Shown: positions 36,930-46,460 of the stretch, one piece after another
How positions within the stretch are numbered: the stretch's first letter is position 1
How the letters are laid out: each line of letters opens with the position of its first letter
DNA from: Streptomyces reniochalinae
Lineage (GTDB): Bacteria; Actinomycetota; Actinomycetes; Streptomycetales; Streptomycetaceae
Length of the DNA stretch: 64,000 nucleotides
Assembly: GCF_003323735.1 (NCBI RefSeq)
Contig: NZ_QOIM01000042.1
Location: 372,001 to 436,000 of the forward strand
Direction of reading: 5' to 3'
Translations under genes and position numbers: made by a program
The notes under the pieces: model-generated
What the model saw: only the letters and a program-made list of their open reading frames with translations
What the model was told of the DNA's origin: nothing
Database searches by the model: none

Positions 36930-38423
36930 TCAGCTCGGCTCGTCCACCGCGTACGCCGTCTCCGTCAGCGCGTCGGCGAACAGTTCCCCGAGGCGCCGGC
37001 CCGCCTCGTCGTCCAGCCGGGCGCGCGACCAGCGCAGAGCCAACTGGAGCCGCCCGCCCGTGGAGACGGTCGTGACCGAAAGACCGCGCGGGCGCTTCGC
37101 CGGTGCGGAGAACCACACGGCGCGGGCGCACCCGGCCTCGCCGAAGTCCAACGGGTAGGGCACGCGCCCGATGTTGGAGAGCAGCACGCTGGAGGCCCAC
37201 GGGGCGGCCGCCCTGCGCAGGGCACGGGTGCCGGCCGCGCGCAGCCCCACGGGCAGCAGGGGCGTGGTCAGCAGGTCACCGCTGAAGCCGAGTGGGGGCC
37301 GGTCGGCGGACTTCAGGGCGCGGGTGCGGGCCGCGGTGGTGCGCAGCAGCCGTTCGACCGCGCTCCGGTCGGCCGCCCCCGGCTCCGCCAGTGACGCGTA
37401 CAGCGCGCGTTCCCCGGGCCCGAAGCCGACCTCCACCAGCCGGGTGCCGTTGCCGATGGGCATCTCGGCGGTGCGGGGCCTGTCGTCAACGGGCATGGTG
37501 ACGCGGACGGGGCGCACCGGCGCCGCGTGCGCCCTGTTCCACCGGGCGACCATCAGCCAGGTGGCCACCAGCAACTGGTCGTTGACCGTGTAGGGGCCGG
37601 GCACCCCGGCCGCGCGGGGCGGCCGCGCCGGCACCGGCAGGTCGGCGATCAGCATGCCGTTCCCCGGGGCGCCGGGGTGGCGGGTGTGCGCCGCGACGCG
37701 GGCCGGCCGCTCCCGGGAGCGGGTGGATGCTTTTGTGCCGGCTCCCGTGTGCCCGGCAGCGAGGGGAGACCGTACGGGCGGCGGGGCGGGGGCGTTGTCC
37801 GCGCCGCCGTACAGGTGCGCCGCCGTGGCGACGACCCGCAGACAGGCCGGGCCGTCCAGCGCCGTGTGGTTGATCGTCACCAGCAGGACGCAGCCGTCCC
37901 CTTCCCCGGTGTTCTCGATCACCTCGGCGCGGAACGGCGGGGAGGCGTCCAGCGGAGGGCACTGAGCGAGCGCCCGCCGCCGCGCCTCCTGGAGCGTCCC
38001 GCCGGGGAAGACGACCGGGTCGCGATCGGGCTCGCCGGTGAGCACCCACGTGTACCGCGACCGCCACCAGCGCGACGGCGACTGGCGCACCAGGATGCGC
38101 GGATGCCGTCGCATCGCCTCACCGAACGCCTGCCGCAGCCGGTCGGGTTCGGGCACGGCGGGCAGGTGGATCTCCACGTGGACCGTTTCCGGCTCGTCGT
38201 CGTCCAGACAGTGCCGGGTGATCTCGTCGACGGTGGGGAAGGGGATGCGGTGCTCAGCGGGCGCCGGCGGGCGGGGCGGCCCGGCGGGCGGCAGGCCGGC
38301 ACCGCCGCCGGAGACGATCTCGGAGGCAGGCCGCTCCCCGGCGGCCCTCGGCGCCGAACCGCTCACCCTGCTGTGCGCGTGCGCTCCCGTAGTGCCGTCG
38401 GCGCCCGTGTGCGGTGCTGTCAT
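36930..38423 (-). CDS. condensation-fold acyltransferase (stand-alone, not NRPS)
   Basis: 497 residues of the CoA/carrier-dependent acyltransferase superfamily. A disordered N-terminus of about 55 residues leads to RIPFPTVDEITRHCLDDDEPETVHVEIHL. The active-site motif is INHTALDGPA, an xHxxxDG form of HHxxxDG, and the second half contains SSVLLSNIGRVPYPLDFG and LQLALRWSRARLDDEAGRRL, as in PapA or wax-ester-synthase-like enzymes. No adenylation or carrier domain is present. It probably transfers an acyl group to a sugar or lipid alcohol. ATG 38423 overlaps the stop of the AftD-like gene (ATGA), so the two are coupled. Confidence 0.82.
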   Translation of the reverse strand: MTAPHTGADGTTGAHAHSRVSGSAPRAAGERPASEIVSGGGAGLPPAGPPRPPAPAEHRIPFPTVDEITRHCLDDDEPETVHVEIHLPAVPEPDRLRQAFGEAMRRHPRILVRQSPSRWWRSRYTWVLTGEPDRDPVVFPGGTLQEARRRALAQCPPLDASPPFRAEVIENTGEGDGCVLLVTINHTALDGPACLRVVATAAHLYGGADNAPAPPPVRSPLAAGHTGAGTKASTRSRERPARVAAHTRHPGAPGNGMLIADLPVPARPPRAAGVPGPYTVNDQLLVATWLMVARWNRAHAAPVRPVRVTMPVDDRPRTAEMPIGNGTRLVEVGFGPGERALYASLAEPGAADRSAVERLLRTTAARTRALKSADRPPLGFSGDLLTTPLLPVGLRAAGTRALRRAAAPWASSVLLSNIGRVPYPLDFGEAGCARAVWFSAPAKRPRGLSVTTVSTGGRLQLALRWSRARLDDEAGRRLGELFADALTETAYAVDEPS

Positions 38424-41400
38424 GGGGCGGTCCCCTCCCCCTCGTGCGGGCCGTTCGTCGTGTGCGTCCCTTGGTGCGGTGCGGACGGAGGCTGCTGGGG
38501 TCCCCACGGCGCGGACGGCGCGGACGGTGGGGGCGGGGGCCCGAACACCGGAGTGCCCGGCTCCGCCTCGGGGGCGGTTTCGCGCTCCCGTACGGGCAGC
38601 GTCACCAGCGCGGCGGTCAGGGCGAGCAGCGCCAGTGCCTGCGCGGCGTGTCCGAAGGCACCCCGCCCCTCGGCGACGGCCGACCCCGCGCCGAGGGCCG
38701 CGATCACCCCGGCGCCCGCCATGGCGAAAAGCGCCACCGGCACGAGCACCCCCGGCCGAAGCCGGGCGAGCACCGCCAGCGCGGGCACGATCAGCGCGTA
38801 AGGACCCGCCGCGAGGGCGACCACGCAGGTGAGCGCGACCGTGCCCAGGATCGGGCCGGGTGCGGGCACGGCGCCGTCGTCGTCCTGCCCCACAGGCGTG
38901 CCGCGCCGCGGGGCCAGGAAGGCGAGGGCCAGCAGCGCGGCGATGCCCAGGCCGCCGGCCACGAGTCCGGCCGTGTACCAGGTGGCGGGCCGGTACTCCA
39001 GCTCGACGGTGCCCTTTTCGCCGGCCGGGACGAGGAAGCCCTGCTGCCAGCCGTCGAGCCGCAGTGGGCGCAGTTCCTCGCCGTCGAGGGTGGCTTTCCA
39101 GCCCTCGTTGGCGTTCTCGTGCGTGACGAGGTAGGAGGCGGGCCCGTCGGCGACCTCGACGGTACGCTCGTCGCCCGCCCAGTCGCGGACGGTGCTCTCG
39201 CGCTCGTCCGGAGCGCGAGAGACCTCGGGGTCCTGGACGGCGCTACCGGAGGAGGCACGGGGCTCGTCCTTCGCGCCCTGCGGCGCGGCGGCGCCCTTCT
39301 CGCCGGCTCCCAGAGTCACCTGGGTGAGGGCCAGGGGCCCGCTGTCGCCCGCCTCCACCGTGTGCCGGCCCGCGTCCATCCGCAGGCTGCCGTCCTCGGC
39401 TTCCCCGGCGCACAGTTCCACCTCGACGGGGCGCCGCAGGGTCAGGTCGCGCACGGTGCCGGACGCCTTGGTGGCGTGCAGGGTCCCGTCGACGGCGAGC
39501 ATCGGTCCCTTGCCGCAGGGCAGGTCGAACTTCTGGTCGGCGCTGGGCGCGGTCACGCGGTACTCGTCGAGCGCGGGCAGGTAGACCTCGTTGAGGCCGA
39601 CGGGCAGGGGGAGTTCGCGGTCGGCGAGCGGATTGTGGACGGTCACCTTCCTGGTCTTGGTGACGGTGAGCGTGAGCCGGTCCGTCTCGATGGGTTCGAA
39701 ACGGGCCTGGCCGTTCTTGTCGACACCTGCGCTCGCCGCGCCGTCCGGTGAGCTGATGCGGATCTCCTCGGCCGCGGCGGAGATGCCGCCCGCCGGTGCC
39801 AGGACGATCTCGTCGATCTCCTTCTTCTCGGGCCACGTGAGCCGGATCGTCGGCTTGTCCCCGGCGATCCACGCGGTGGACAGGTTGCCGTCCACCAGGT
39901 TGCGCGCGCTCAGCGAGCGGCCTGTCCTGGACGTCGAGTCGGCGGTGGCGGTGATCCGTTCCCGGGGGCCGGGGGCGGCCTCGTCCAGCAGCCGGTCGAG
40001 TGGGCCGCCCGCCACGGGCAGGGCGCGGGCGCGCACGTCGTAGTCGTGTCGGCGCTCCGTGGAGAACGTGCGGTGCAGCCCTGCCTCGGAGGCGGACGGT
40101 GCCAGGCCGCCGGGGTCGTCACCGCGGTGGAGGGAGAGCAGTTCGCTGTCCGCTCCACCGCCCCCGGCGTGCCCGCTGTCCCCGGTGTCGGCGGGGAGCC
40201 GCAGCAGCCGGGTCACCTGGACGTCCGGGATGCGGATCTCGGCGAATCCGGCCCCGGAGAGTCCGGGGCGTGGGGTCTGGGCCTCGGTGATGGTCAGCTT
40301 CAGCCACTTGGTGGCGCCCCGCGGCGCCTTGATCTTCTGGGGCTTGCCGGTGGGGCGCAGGAAGCTGGACGCGCTGCCGTGCGTGGTCTCCACGGTGACG
40401 CGGGTGGGCGCGGCGCGGGTGGCGTCGCCGGGCAGCGGCGTCACCTCGATCGAGGGGGGGATGTCGACACGGTCGTCGAACTCCGCCTTGATCCACTGTC
40501 CTTCGGGCTCTCCGGCGGTGCCCTCGGCCCACGCGGTGTCCGGGTTGCCGTCGAAGGCGCCCACGGGGTCGAACTGGGGCAGGTGGAAGAGCCAGTTGCC
40601 GCTGCTGGAGGCCGTCACCGAGGCCGCGCCGCGCAGGACGGACGTGGTCTGGTGCCGGACGCCGTCGGTCGGCAGGATCTGTTTGGGCTCCTCGCCGGGC
40701 TGCTGGAGGCTGTCGGGATGGTTCCGCTCGGTGGCCGTGTAGGTGTACGAGGTGTTGGTGTTGACCAGCCCGAAGCGGGTGTCGGCACGGCGCATCCCGT
40801 CGCCCCTGACCTGGAGCGCCGGCGCGCCGAGCCCCGGATGGTCGTCGCCGCGCAGCACGGCGGGCCGCCCCTTGAGGCGTGGATCGCCGGCGAGCGGCAG
40901 CAGCGACTCGGGTCCGCCGCTGACCTCGGCGGTGCCTGAGACGGGCCGCACGTCCGCGCGTTCGGGCCGCTCGACGCCGGTCGGCCGGTAGATCTCCACG
41001 GCCTGTCCGCGCGGGTAGAAGCCGGCCACCTGCACGGGCGTGCCCTCGGGTATGCGGCCCCCGGTCAGCGTCGGCCCGAACGCCTCGACCTTCTCGTAAC
41101 CCGACTCCTCAAGCGTGCGTTCGACGGTCTGCGGCGGTACGTAGCCGAGCTGGTCGGGGTCCAGATCACCCCGTACGACGACGTAGTAGAGGCCCGCGCG
41201 CGCCAGGAAGTCGGCGAGCCCCGGGACTTCACCGCCGCTCATGAGGGCCTGCTCGACCGCGTCGGTGGCCCTGCGGTTGCCGGGAGTGCCGAACGGGACG
41301 TAGTCGCGTTGGGCCCAGGGTGATTCGGCGAGCACGTCGAGGGGCTGGTCGATGGGGGAGCCCCAGGTGTGGAGGCCGTGCGCGGTCGCCGGGGTGACGT

Positions 41401-42784
41401 AGGCGCGGGTGTGCGGGGAGTGTTCCTTCAGCCATGCGGCGGTCTGCTGCCAGTGCGCGGGGAGCTTGTCGAACGCGCCGGGCTGGAGGACGTTCCCGCC
41501 CAGGTAGGGCAGGCACAGTCCCGGCAGTACCGCCAGCGCGGCCACCCACAGCAGCAGGGGGCGGCCCGGCAGGGCGCGGGTGCCGCGGGTGGAGACGGCC
41601 ACGGCGCTCAGGTGGGCGAGTGCGAAGGACAGCGCCAGGGCGAGCCCCGGCTGGAACTTGTAGATGTTGCGGAACGGACGCAGCCAGCCGTCCAGCCAGT
41701 CCTGCACGGTGCCGGAGAACGGCGCGCCCAGTGCGCCCCCGTATCCGGCCAGGACGATGCCGGTGACGGTCAGCACGCACAGCAGCAGCCAGCGCCGCTC
41801 GGGCAGGTCGCGCCGTGCCAGCCCCGCCAGTCCGAGCGCGGCGGCGAACGCGCCGCCCAGGATGGCGGGCCATCCGGCCGCCACCGTCCATCCCGCGGGC
41901 AGCCACGGGTCACCGAAGTGCAGGTAGGCCGTCCAGTTGCCGGCGCCGCGCAGCATCTCGGTGGCCGACATGGTGCCGGTGGTGGTCTCGGCGTTCTCCA
42001 CGTACGGCATGAAGTCCTCGCCGTACGCGCCGAGCAGCAGCAGCGGCACCCACCACCACAGGGTGGCCACCACGACGCCGGGCAGCCACCAGGCCAGCAG
42101 GGTGCGCCGCCGGCGGCCCGTACGGGTGACGACGTACAGCAGGGCGGGCAGCAGCGCGGCCAGGGTGGAGGCCGCGTTGACGCCGCCCATGAACGGGATC
42201 GCCAGGGCGGAGCGGGCCGCCGCCACCCGGGGTGCGGCCGTCAGCGAGGTGAGCGGCAGCAGCACCCACGGCAGCACGGCGCCCGGCAGTGCGGCGGCCG
42301 AGGTGGAGCCGACCACGATGGTGCAGGTGGGCCACAGCGCGTACACCACGGCGCCCAGCAGCCGGGTGGGCGGCGTGCCCACGCCGAGCCGCTCGGCGAG
42401 CCGCAGCACCCCCCAGAACGCCGCCGCGACGATCAGCGACATCCACAGCCGTTCGGCCAGCCAGGTCGGTATGTGCAACAGGTCGGTCAGCCCGTAGTAG
42501 GGCAGTGAGGGGAAGAGGTAGCCGGCGTACTGGTCGGCGATGCCGCCGAAGCCGCCTCGGGAGTGCCACAGCTGCCCCAGGTCCCCGAGGAACTTCCCCG
42601 GGTCCGCGGCCACGCCCAGCTTCGTCTCGAACGTCATCTTCCCCGGTGAGGGGGCGAGGAAGGCGATCAGCACGACCGCCCAGAAGCCGAACAGCCAGCG
42701 CCGGCCCCTGGGCGCTTCGTGGGGCGGTCCTGTCCGGGGTGCGGGGGCCGGGGCCTGGGGTGGCGCCTGGACGGTCGTGGTCAT
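38420..42784 (-). CDS. giant AftD/DUF3367-type membrane arabinofuranosyltransferase-like protein
   Basis: 1454 residues, like mycobacterial AftD. The N-terminal GT-C module of about eleven helices spans residues 30-500, with conserved early-loop acidic residues (PGKMTFETKLGVAADPGKFL, ADQYAGYLFP). A long periplasmic part contains two discoidin/carbohydrate-binding-like segments, around GAFDGNPDTAW (about 740) and NLVDGNLSTAW (about 963). Further helices lie near 1270-1400, and a Pro-rich cytoplasmic tail ends it. AftD adds alpha-1,3-arabinofuranose to arabinan in mycolate bacteria; Streptomyces lacks that wall, so donor and acceptor here are unknown. It is coupled at both ends by 4-base overlaps. 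Confidence 0.88.
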   Translation of the reverse strand: MTTTVQAPPQAPAPAPRTGPPHEAPRGRRWLFGFWAVVLIAFLAPSPGKMTFETKLGVAADPGKFLGDLGQLWHSRGGFGGIADQYAGYLFPSLPYYGLTDLLHIPTWLAERLWMSLIVAAAFWGVLRLAERLGVGTPPTRLLGAVVYALWPTCTIVVGSTSAAALPGAVLPWVLLPLTSLTAAPRVAAARSALAIPFMGGVNAASTLAALLPALLYVVTRTGRRRRTLLAWWLPGVVVATLWWWVPLLLLGAYGEDFMPYVENAETTTGTMSATEMLRGAGNWTAYLHFGDPWLPAGWTVAAGWPAILGGAFAAALGLAGLARRDLPERRWLLLCVLTVTGIVLAGYGGALGAPFSGTVQDWLDGWLRPFRNIYKFQPGLALALSFALAHLSAVAVSTRGTRALPGRPLLLWVAALAVLPGLCLPYLGGNVLQPGAFDKLPAHWQQTAAWLKEHSPHTRAYVTPATAHGLHTWGSPIDQPLDVLAESPWAQRDYVPFGTPGNRRATDAVEQALMSGGEVPGLADFLARAGLYYVVVRGDLDPDQLGYVPPQTVERTLEESGYEKVEAFGPTLTGGRIPEGTPVQVAGFYPRGQAVEIYRPTGVERPERADVRPVSGTAEVSGGPESLLPLAGDPRLKGRPAVLRGDDHPGLGAPALQVRGDGMRRADTRFGLVNTNTSYTYTATERNHPDSLQQPGEEPKQILPTDGVRHQTTSVLRGAASVTASSSGNWLFHLPQFDPVGAFDGNPDTAWAEGTAGEPEGQWIKAEFDDRVDIPPSIEVTPLPGDATRAAPTRVTVETTHGSASSFLRPTGKPQKIKAPRGATKWLKLTITEAQTPRPGLSGAGFAEIRIPDVQVTRLLRLPADTGDSGHAGGGGADSELLSLHRGDDPGGLAPSASEAGLHRTFSTERRHDYDVRARALPVAGGPLDRLLDEAAPGPRERITATADSTSRTGRSLSARNLVDGNLSTAWIAGDKPTIRLTWPEKKEIDEIVLAPAGGISAAAEEIRISSPDGAASAGVDKNGQARFEPIETDRLTLTVTKTRKVTVHNPLADRELPLPVGLNEVYLPALDEYRVTAPSADQKFDLPCGKGPMLAVDGTLHATKASGTVRDLTLRRPVEVELCAGEAEDGSLRMDAGRHTVEAGDSGPLALTQVTLGAGEKGAAAPQGAKDEPRASSGSAVQDPEVSRAPDERESTVRDWAGDERTVEVADGPASYLVTHENANEGWKATLDGEELRPLRLDGWQQGFLVPAGEKGTVELEYRPATWYTAGLVAGGLGIAALLALAFLAPRRGTPVGQDDDGAVPAPGPILGTVALTCVVALAAGPYALIVPALAVLARLRPGVLVPVALFAMAGAGVIAALGAGSAVAEGRGAFGHAAQALALLALTAALVTLPVRERETAPEAEPGTPVFGPPPPPSAPSAPWGPQQPPSAPHQGTHTTNGPHEGEGTAP

Positions 42785-43509
42785 GAGGGACACCGCCGGA
42801 GGATGAGGAGGAGGTTCCAGGTGGCCAGTTCGCGCAGCACGGGGACGCGGGTGACGGCGTGCGCGAGGAACGGCCAGTAGCGAGAGCGGGCAGCGACGAT
42901 CCGCACGTCGTCCCGGGCGCGCACGTGCCTGAGGGTGGGGCCGACGTGGACGGCGAACAGATTCTCGCCGAGCGTGTGCTTGGCGGCGTGCCCGGTGCGC
43001 CGCAGGTAGCGGGAGCGGGCGCGCTCGGCGCCGAACCAGTGCCAGGGGGAGGTCTCGTGACCGCCCCAGGGCGAGTACCAGTTGGTGAACGAGACGTAGA
43101 TCAGCCCGCCGGGACGGGTCACCCTGACCATTTCGGACAGGAACGTGACCGGGTCGGCCACGTGCTCGAGCACGTTGGAGGAGAAGCACACGTCCGCCGC
43201 GCCGTCGGCCAGCGGCAGCAGGTAGCCGTCGGCCAGCACAGCGCCCTCGGGGCTGCGCCCGCCCGCGTGCAGCTCACGCGGGTCGGGCTCGAACAAGAAG
43301 CAGTCGGCGCCCCGGCGGCGGAACTCCTCGGTGAAGTGCCCGCTGCCGCCGCCCACGTCCACCACGGTGCGGCCACCGAGCGGGACGTACCGCTCCACCT
43401 GGGCGACGGCGTCCCGTGCGAGCAGGCCGTAGCAGTGGGCCGGGTCCGACTGTTCGCGCAGGAAGGCACGGAAGAGGGCGAGGGAGCGTCTGAGGGAGGG
43501 GTCCCGCAC
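42781..43509 (-). CDS. class I SAM-dependent methyltransferase
   Basis: 242 residues. TVVDVGGGSGHFTEEFRRRGADCFLFEPDP binds SAM; FSSNVLEHVADPVTFLSEMVRVTRPGG is the post-motif region. FTNWYSPWGGHETSPWHWFG is a distinctive aromatic loop that may bind a sugar. It starts at GTG 43509 behind GGTGAGGAGG, 7 bp after the glycosyltransferase stop, and overlaps the AftD-like start. The long Arg/Pro-rich open frame upstream of 43509 is antisense noise. Substrate unknown; the operon implies a glycan or glycolipid. Confidence 0.87.
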   Translation of the reverse strand: MRDPSLRRSLALFRAFLREQSDPAHCYGLLARDAVAQVERYVPLGGRTVVDVGGGSGHFTEEFRRRGADCFLFEPDPRELHAGGRSPEGAVLADGYLLPLADGAADVCFSSNVLEHVADPVTFLSEMVRVTRPGGLIYVSFTNWYSPWGGHETSPWHWFGAERARSRYLRRTGHAAKHTLGENLFAVHVGPTLRHVRARDDVRIVAARSRYWPFLAHAVTRVPVLRELATWNLLLILRRCPS

Positions 43510-43516
43510 GGCCTCC

Positions 43517-44791
43517 TCACCGCCCCGTGGCGGCTGGATGGGGGGCCGTGTGAGCGGCGGGTTCGCCGGGGCCCGGCAGTGGTGCGGCCGGGGCGTGGGT
43601 GGCGGCCCCGGTGGCGCGCGCGTACGCCTCCGCCGCGACCGCCCGGAACCCGCTGACCGTGTGCGCCCAGCGGAAACCGTCGGCACGGCGCCGCGCCGCC
43701 TCCCCCAGCGCCAGGCGGCGCCGTTCCGAGAGCGCCAGCGCGCACCAGTGCGCGGCGAAGGTGCTCTCGCCGCGTGCCAGCAGCCCGGTCACCCCGTCCT
43801 CGACCGAGTCGCGCAGTCCGGGGATGTCGAAACCGATCGTGGGAGTGGACCGCGCTGCGGCCTCCATCACGACCAGGCCCCACCCCTCCACCAGCGAGGG
43901 GTGGAGCAGCAGCCAGGCCTGGCACAGCAGCCGGTGCTTGTCGGCTTCGCTCACGTGTCCCGCGAAGGTGACGCCCTCTCCCGCCCTCGCCTCCAGCGCG
44001 TGCCGCTCGGGGCCCTCGCCCACGATGACGAGCCGGCCCCCCGTGACCGGGCGCACCCGCTCCCACAGGCGCAGCAGCAGATCGACGCGCTTGTACTCGA
44101 CGAGCCGGCCCATCGCCAGGAACAGCGGCTCGGGTGAGGCGGGGTGCAGCGGTCCCGGATCCTCGACGCCGTTGTGCACGATCCTGATCTCGTCGGGGGG
44201 TACGCCGATGCGGGCCAGCGCCGTCGCGGTCGACCCCGAGACGGCGACCTTGAGGTTGCGCCGGTGGTTGCGGGCCAGCGACCAGTGTTCGAGCTGCCGG
44301 CCCAGGCGTGCGGCGGGTGCCGGGTAGCGCATGCCCCACAGGTCGGTGTGCACGTGGTTGACCAGGCACAGCGTCGGGCCGCTGTGCCACAGCGGAGCCA
44401 GGTACGGCATGCCGTTGCAGACCTCGACCAGCAGGTCGCAGTCGCCCACCTGCTGTGCGAAGGCGCGCCGGGCCCGCAGGAAGTGCGCCGCGTCGCCTCC
44501 CGCGGAGACGACGCGGTAGCCGCGGTGGGCGGCAGGCCCGCCGCACAGGAGGGTGACCTGGTGGCCGTGGTGGGTGAGCCCCTCGGCGATCCGGTCGATC
44601 AGCAACTCCGAGCCGCCGGCGGCCGGGTTGTCCAGATCGCGCCGTGCCAGGAAGACGATGCGGCGGGGTGCCCCCGAAGCGGTCTGCCGCACTCTGCGCG
44701 GGGCGGCCTCCCGTCCGCCCGCGGGGACGGACGGGAGGCCGGCGTGCGGGCCGTGCGGGGGAACCAGTGAGGCGCGTACGTGCTGGGGCAT
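43517..44791 (-). CDS. GT4-type glycosyltransferase, first gene of the envelope operon
   Basis: 424-residue GT-B enzyme. The N-terminal acceptor domain has RRIVFLARRDLDNPAAGGSELLIDRIAEGLTHHGHQVTLLCGG. The donor domain shows VHNGVEDPG, FLAMGRLVEYKRVDLLLRLW and LHPSLVEGWGLVVMEAAA with the EX7E pair that contacts the nucleotide sugar. Retaining transfer from UDP- or GDP-sugar is expected. A disordered tail rich in Ala and Pro follows. ATG 44791 has GGAGCACCC upstream. It heads eight genes packed with gaps of at most 12 bp, so the promoter must lie in the 476-bp region behind it. Confidence 0.9.
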   Translation of the reverse strand: MPQHVRASLVPPHGPHAGLPSVPAGGREAAPRRVRQTASGAPRRIVFLARRDLDNPAAGGSELLIDRIAEGLTHHGHQVTLLCGGPAAHRGYRVVSAGGDAAHFLRARRAFAQQVGDCDLLVEVCNGMPYLAPLWHSGPTLCLVNHVHTDLWGMRYPAPAARLGRQLEHWSLARNHRRNLKVAVSGSTATALARIGVPPDEIRIVHNGVEDPGPLHPASPEPLFLAMGRLVEYKRVDLLLRLWERVRPVTGGRLVIVGEGPERHALEARAGEGVTFAGHVSEADKHRLLCQAWLLLHPSLVEGWGLVVMEAAARSTPTIGFDIPGLRDSVEDGVTGLLARGESTFAAHWCALALSERRRLALGEAARRRADGFRWAHTVSGFRAVAAEAYARATGAATHAPAAPLPGPGEPAAHTAPHPAATGR

Positions 44792-45267
44792 GGGTGCTCC
44801 AACTCGTCTCGGGGGTGCGGGGGATACGCAACCGTGCGAGACGTTGCGAGTGAGCCTGCGGGACCTTGCGGGTGCGCTTGCGGGGCAGTGCGGGGACCCT
44901 CGCGGGTCGCTTGCGGTGCGGTGCGGTGCGGTGCGCTTGCTGACCTTGCTGAGCACGTGCGGAACACATGCGGAACCGTGTGGAACACCTGCAAAGGCGG
45001 TGCGGAGGTTGTGCGCAGGGGAGGTGCCGGAGGCGTGCGGGGCGGTGCACGTCGGAGGCTCAGTGTTCGCCGCAGCGTTCGCGGGTGGCTACTCACCGAA
45101 GTGACAATTTTCGCCCGGAGCCGGGCCGACGCTTCATCACTTCGCGCTCCGTCGCGTGTTCAACCACACGCGGCGGGCCCGACCAGGGCCGTCGGTGAGC
45201 GGACGTGGGCGACTGTGAGAGGTCCTGAGGGAACCTGAGGGGAAAGGCGCGGACGGGGCGGACCGCC
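44792..45267. other. 476-bp non-coding promoter region of the envelope operon, rich in short repeats
   Basis: No coding gene is evident. 44913-44932 is GCGGT repeated four times. 44958-44986 holds three direct repeats of TGYGGAAC at 44958, 44969 and 44979, spaced 11 and 10 bp, so on one face of the helix. The 45090-45150 stretch is less GC-rich (CAATTTTCG). TGCGG-type words recur throughout. The upstream DUF3068 gene ends at 45268, and I see only a CCTCAGG direct repeat near its end. Confidence 0.55.
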
Positions 45268-46248
45268 TCACGCCTCGTCCGGCTCGGGAGCGTGCCGCGC
45301 GCGCCCCCGGCTGCGGCGGCCCCTGACCACCAGCACCGCACCGACCGCCGCGCACACCGCCCCCGCCGAGGCGGCGGCGACCGGCGCCACACCGCCCACC
45401 AGCCGCAGCCGCGCGTTGTCGTCCTCGGCCAGCTCGACGGCCTCCCGCTGCGTCTTGTCGGTGAACTCCAGCTTGTCACTCTGCAGCAGCGTCACCTTGT
45501 CGGCCCGGCCGCCGGGTGCGCGCAGCGCGAGCTTCGGCCCTGTCGCCGCGTACAGGATGCGCCCTGTGCGCTGGTCGACGACGAACTCCAGGCCGGTGTT
45601 GGAGTACCACTGCTCGGCGTTGACCTGGCCGCGCTCCGGCTCGTCCACGAGCAGCCCGGGCACCTGCCGGGTGCCGGCCCTGGTGGGCTCGACCGTCCCC
45701 GCGAAGCGCAGCCCCTTGTGGCCGTGCACCGTGGCCTCGCCCTGGTAGCGCACCGGCACGGTGTCGCCCAGGCTGCTGTCCCACCAGGCGTAGTCGCGCT
45801 TCTCCACGTCGAACGGCCACTTCAGATACGCCTCTCCGGCGATGTCGTCGGGCCTGGAGGCGCAGCAGTCCACAGGACGGTTGGTCCTGCGGTCGGTCAC
45901 CAGCCGTTCGGTCGTCCACTGGAACGACTTGCGCGGGTCGTCCAGCTTGCGCGTCCTGGGGTTGTCGATGGTCTGCGAGACGTCCCACACGGCGCGCCCG
46001 CTCTTCTCGCTGGCCGCGACGTCGCCCAGCACGCGCCGCGTGACGGTGAGCTTCTGACCGCTTCTGGTCTTGAGTTCCTGCTGGTCGAAATACCTGCCCC
46101 GGCCTGTGAAGACGGAGGTGATGTCGACGTCGGTGGGGGTGCGTTCGGCCCGCGGCTCGACGTACCAGGCGAGCATCGGCGTCAGGACGAGCAGGAAGAC
46201 ACCGAGGCCCAGCACAACCAGGGCGAGGGGTGAGGCGGTACGGCGCAT
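45268..46248 (-). CDS. DUF3068 (PorA-like) membrane protein
   Basis: 326 residues. One helix near the N-terminus (LALVVLGLGVFLLVLTPMLAWYV) and one near the C-terminus (VAPVAAASAGAVCAAVGAVLVV) bracket a roughly 250-residue extracellular domain with TSVFTGRGRYFDQQ, YLKWPFDVEKRDYAWWD and QVNAEQWYSNTGLEFVVDQRTGRI, the DUF3068 pattern. The family is named for a porin-like annotation in mycolate bacteria, but its function is not known. It precedes the glycan operon on the same strand, separated by 476 bp. A promoter candidate lies at 46461-46490. Confidence 0.85.
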   Translation of the reverse strand: MRRTASPLALVVLGLGVFLLVLTPMLAWYVEPRAERTPTDVDITSVFTGRGRYFDQQELKTRSGQKLTVTRRVLGDVAASEKSGRAVWDVSQTIDNPRTRKLDDPRKSFQWTTERLVTDRRTNRPVDCCASRPDDIAGEAYLKWPFDVEKRDYAWWDSSLGDTVPVRYQGEATVHGHKGLRFAGTVEPTRAGTRQVPGLLVDEPERGQVNAEQWYSNTGLEFVVDQRTGRILYAATGPKLALRAPGGRADKVTLLQSDKLEFTDKTQREAVELAEDDNARLRLVGGVAPVAAASAGAVCAAVGAVLVVRGRRSRGRARHAPEPDEA

Positions 46249-46460
46249 GACGGGGCACTCCGAGGGTGTGTTGACCCGCGCCCCGAGGGTGGTTCCCCAC
46301 AGGGAGCGGGTACGGCGCTGAGGCGGGGGAAGTGCGCGTGCGGGAACCGGGCCGTCCGTCCAGGGCCGTCCAAGGACGGGTCGAGCGAAAGCCGTGCGGG
46401 AGAAGGCGAACGGGGCGGAGAGAACGAGGAGTTCGTGTGGACGGTCCGTATGGGCCGGAA

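Noticed and set aside
36930-42784. Possible NRPS cluster because of a condensation domain
   Set aside because: No adenylation, thiolation or thioesterase domain occurs; neighbours are glycosyl- and methyltransferases.
45268-46248. DUF3068 as evidence for a mycolate-type outer membrane
   Set aside because: The family also occurs outside mycolate bacteria, and the rest of the window (fab, Hrd-type sigma) is Streptomyces-like.
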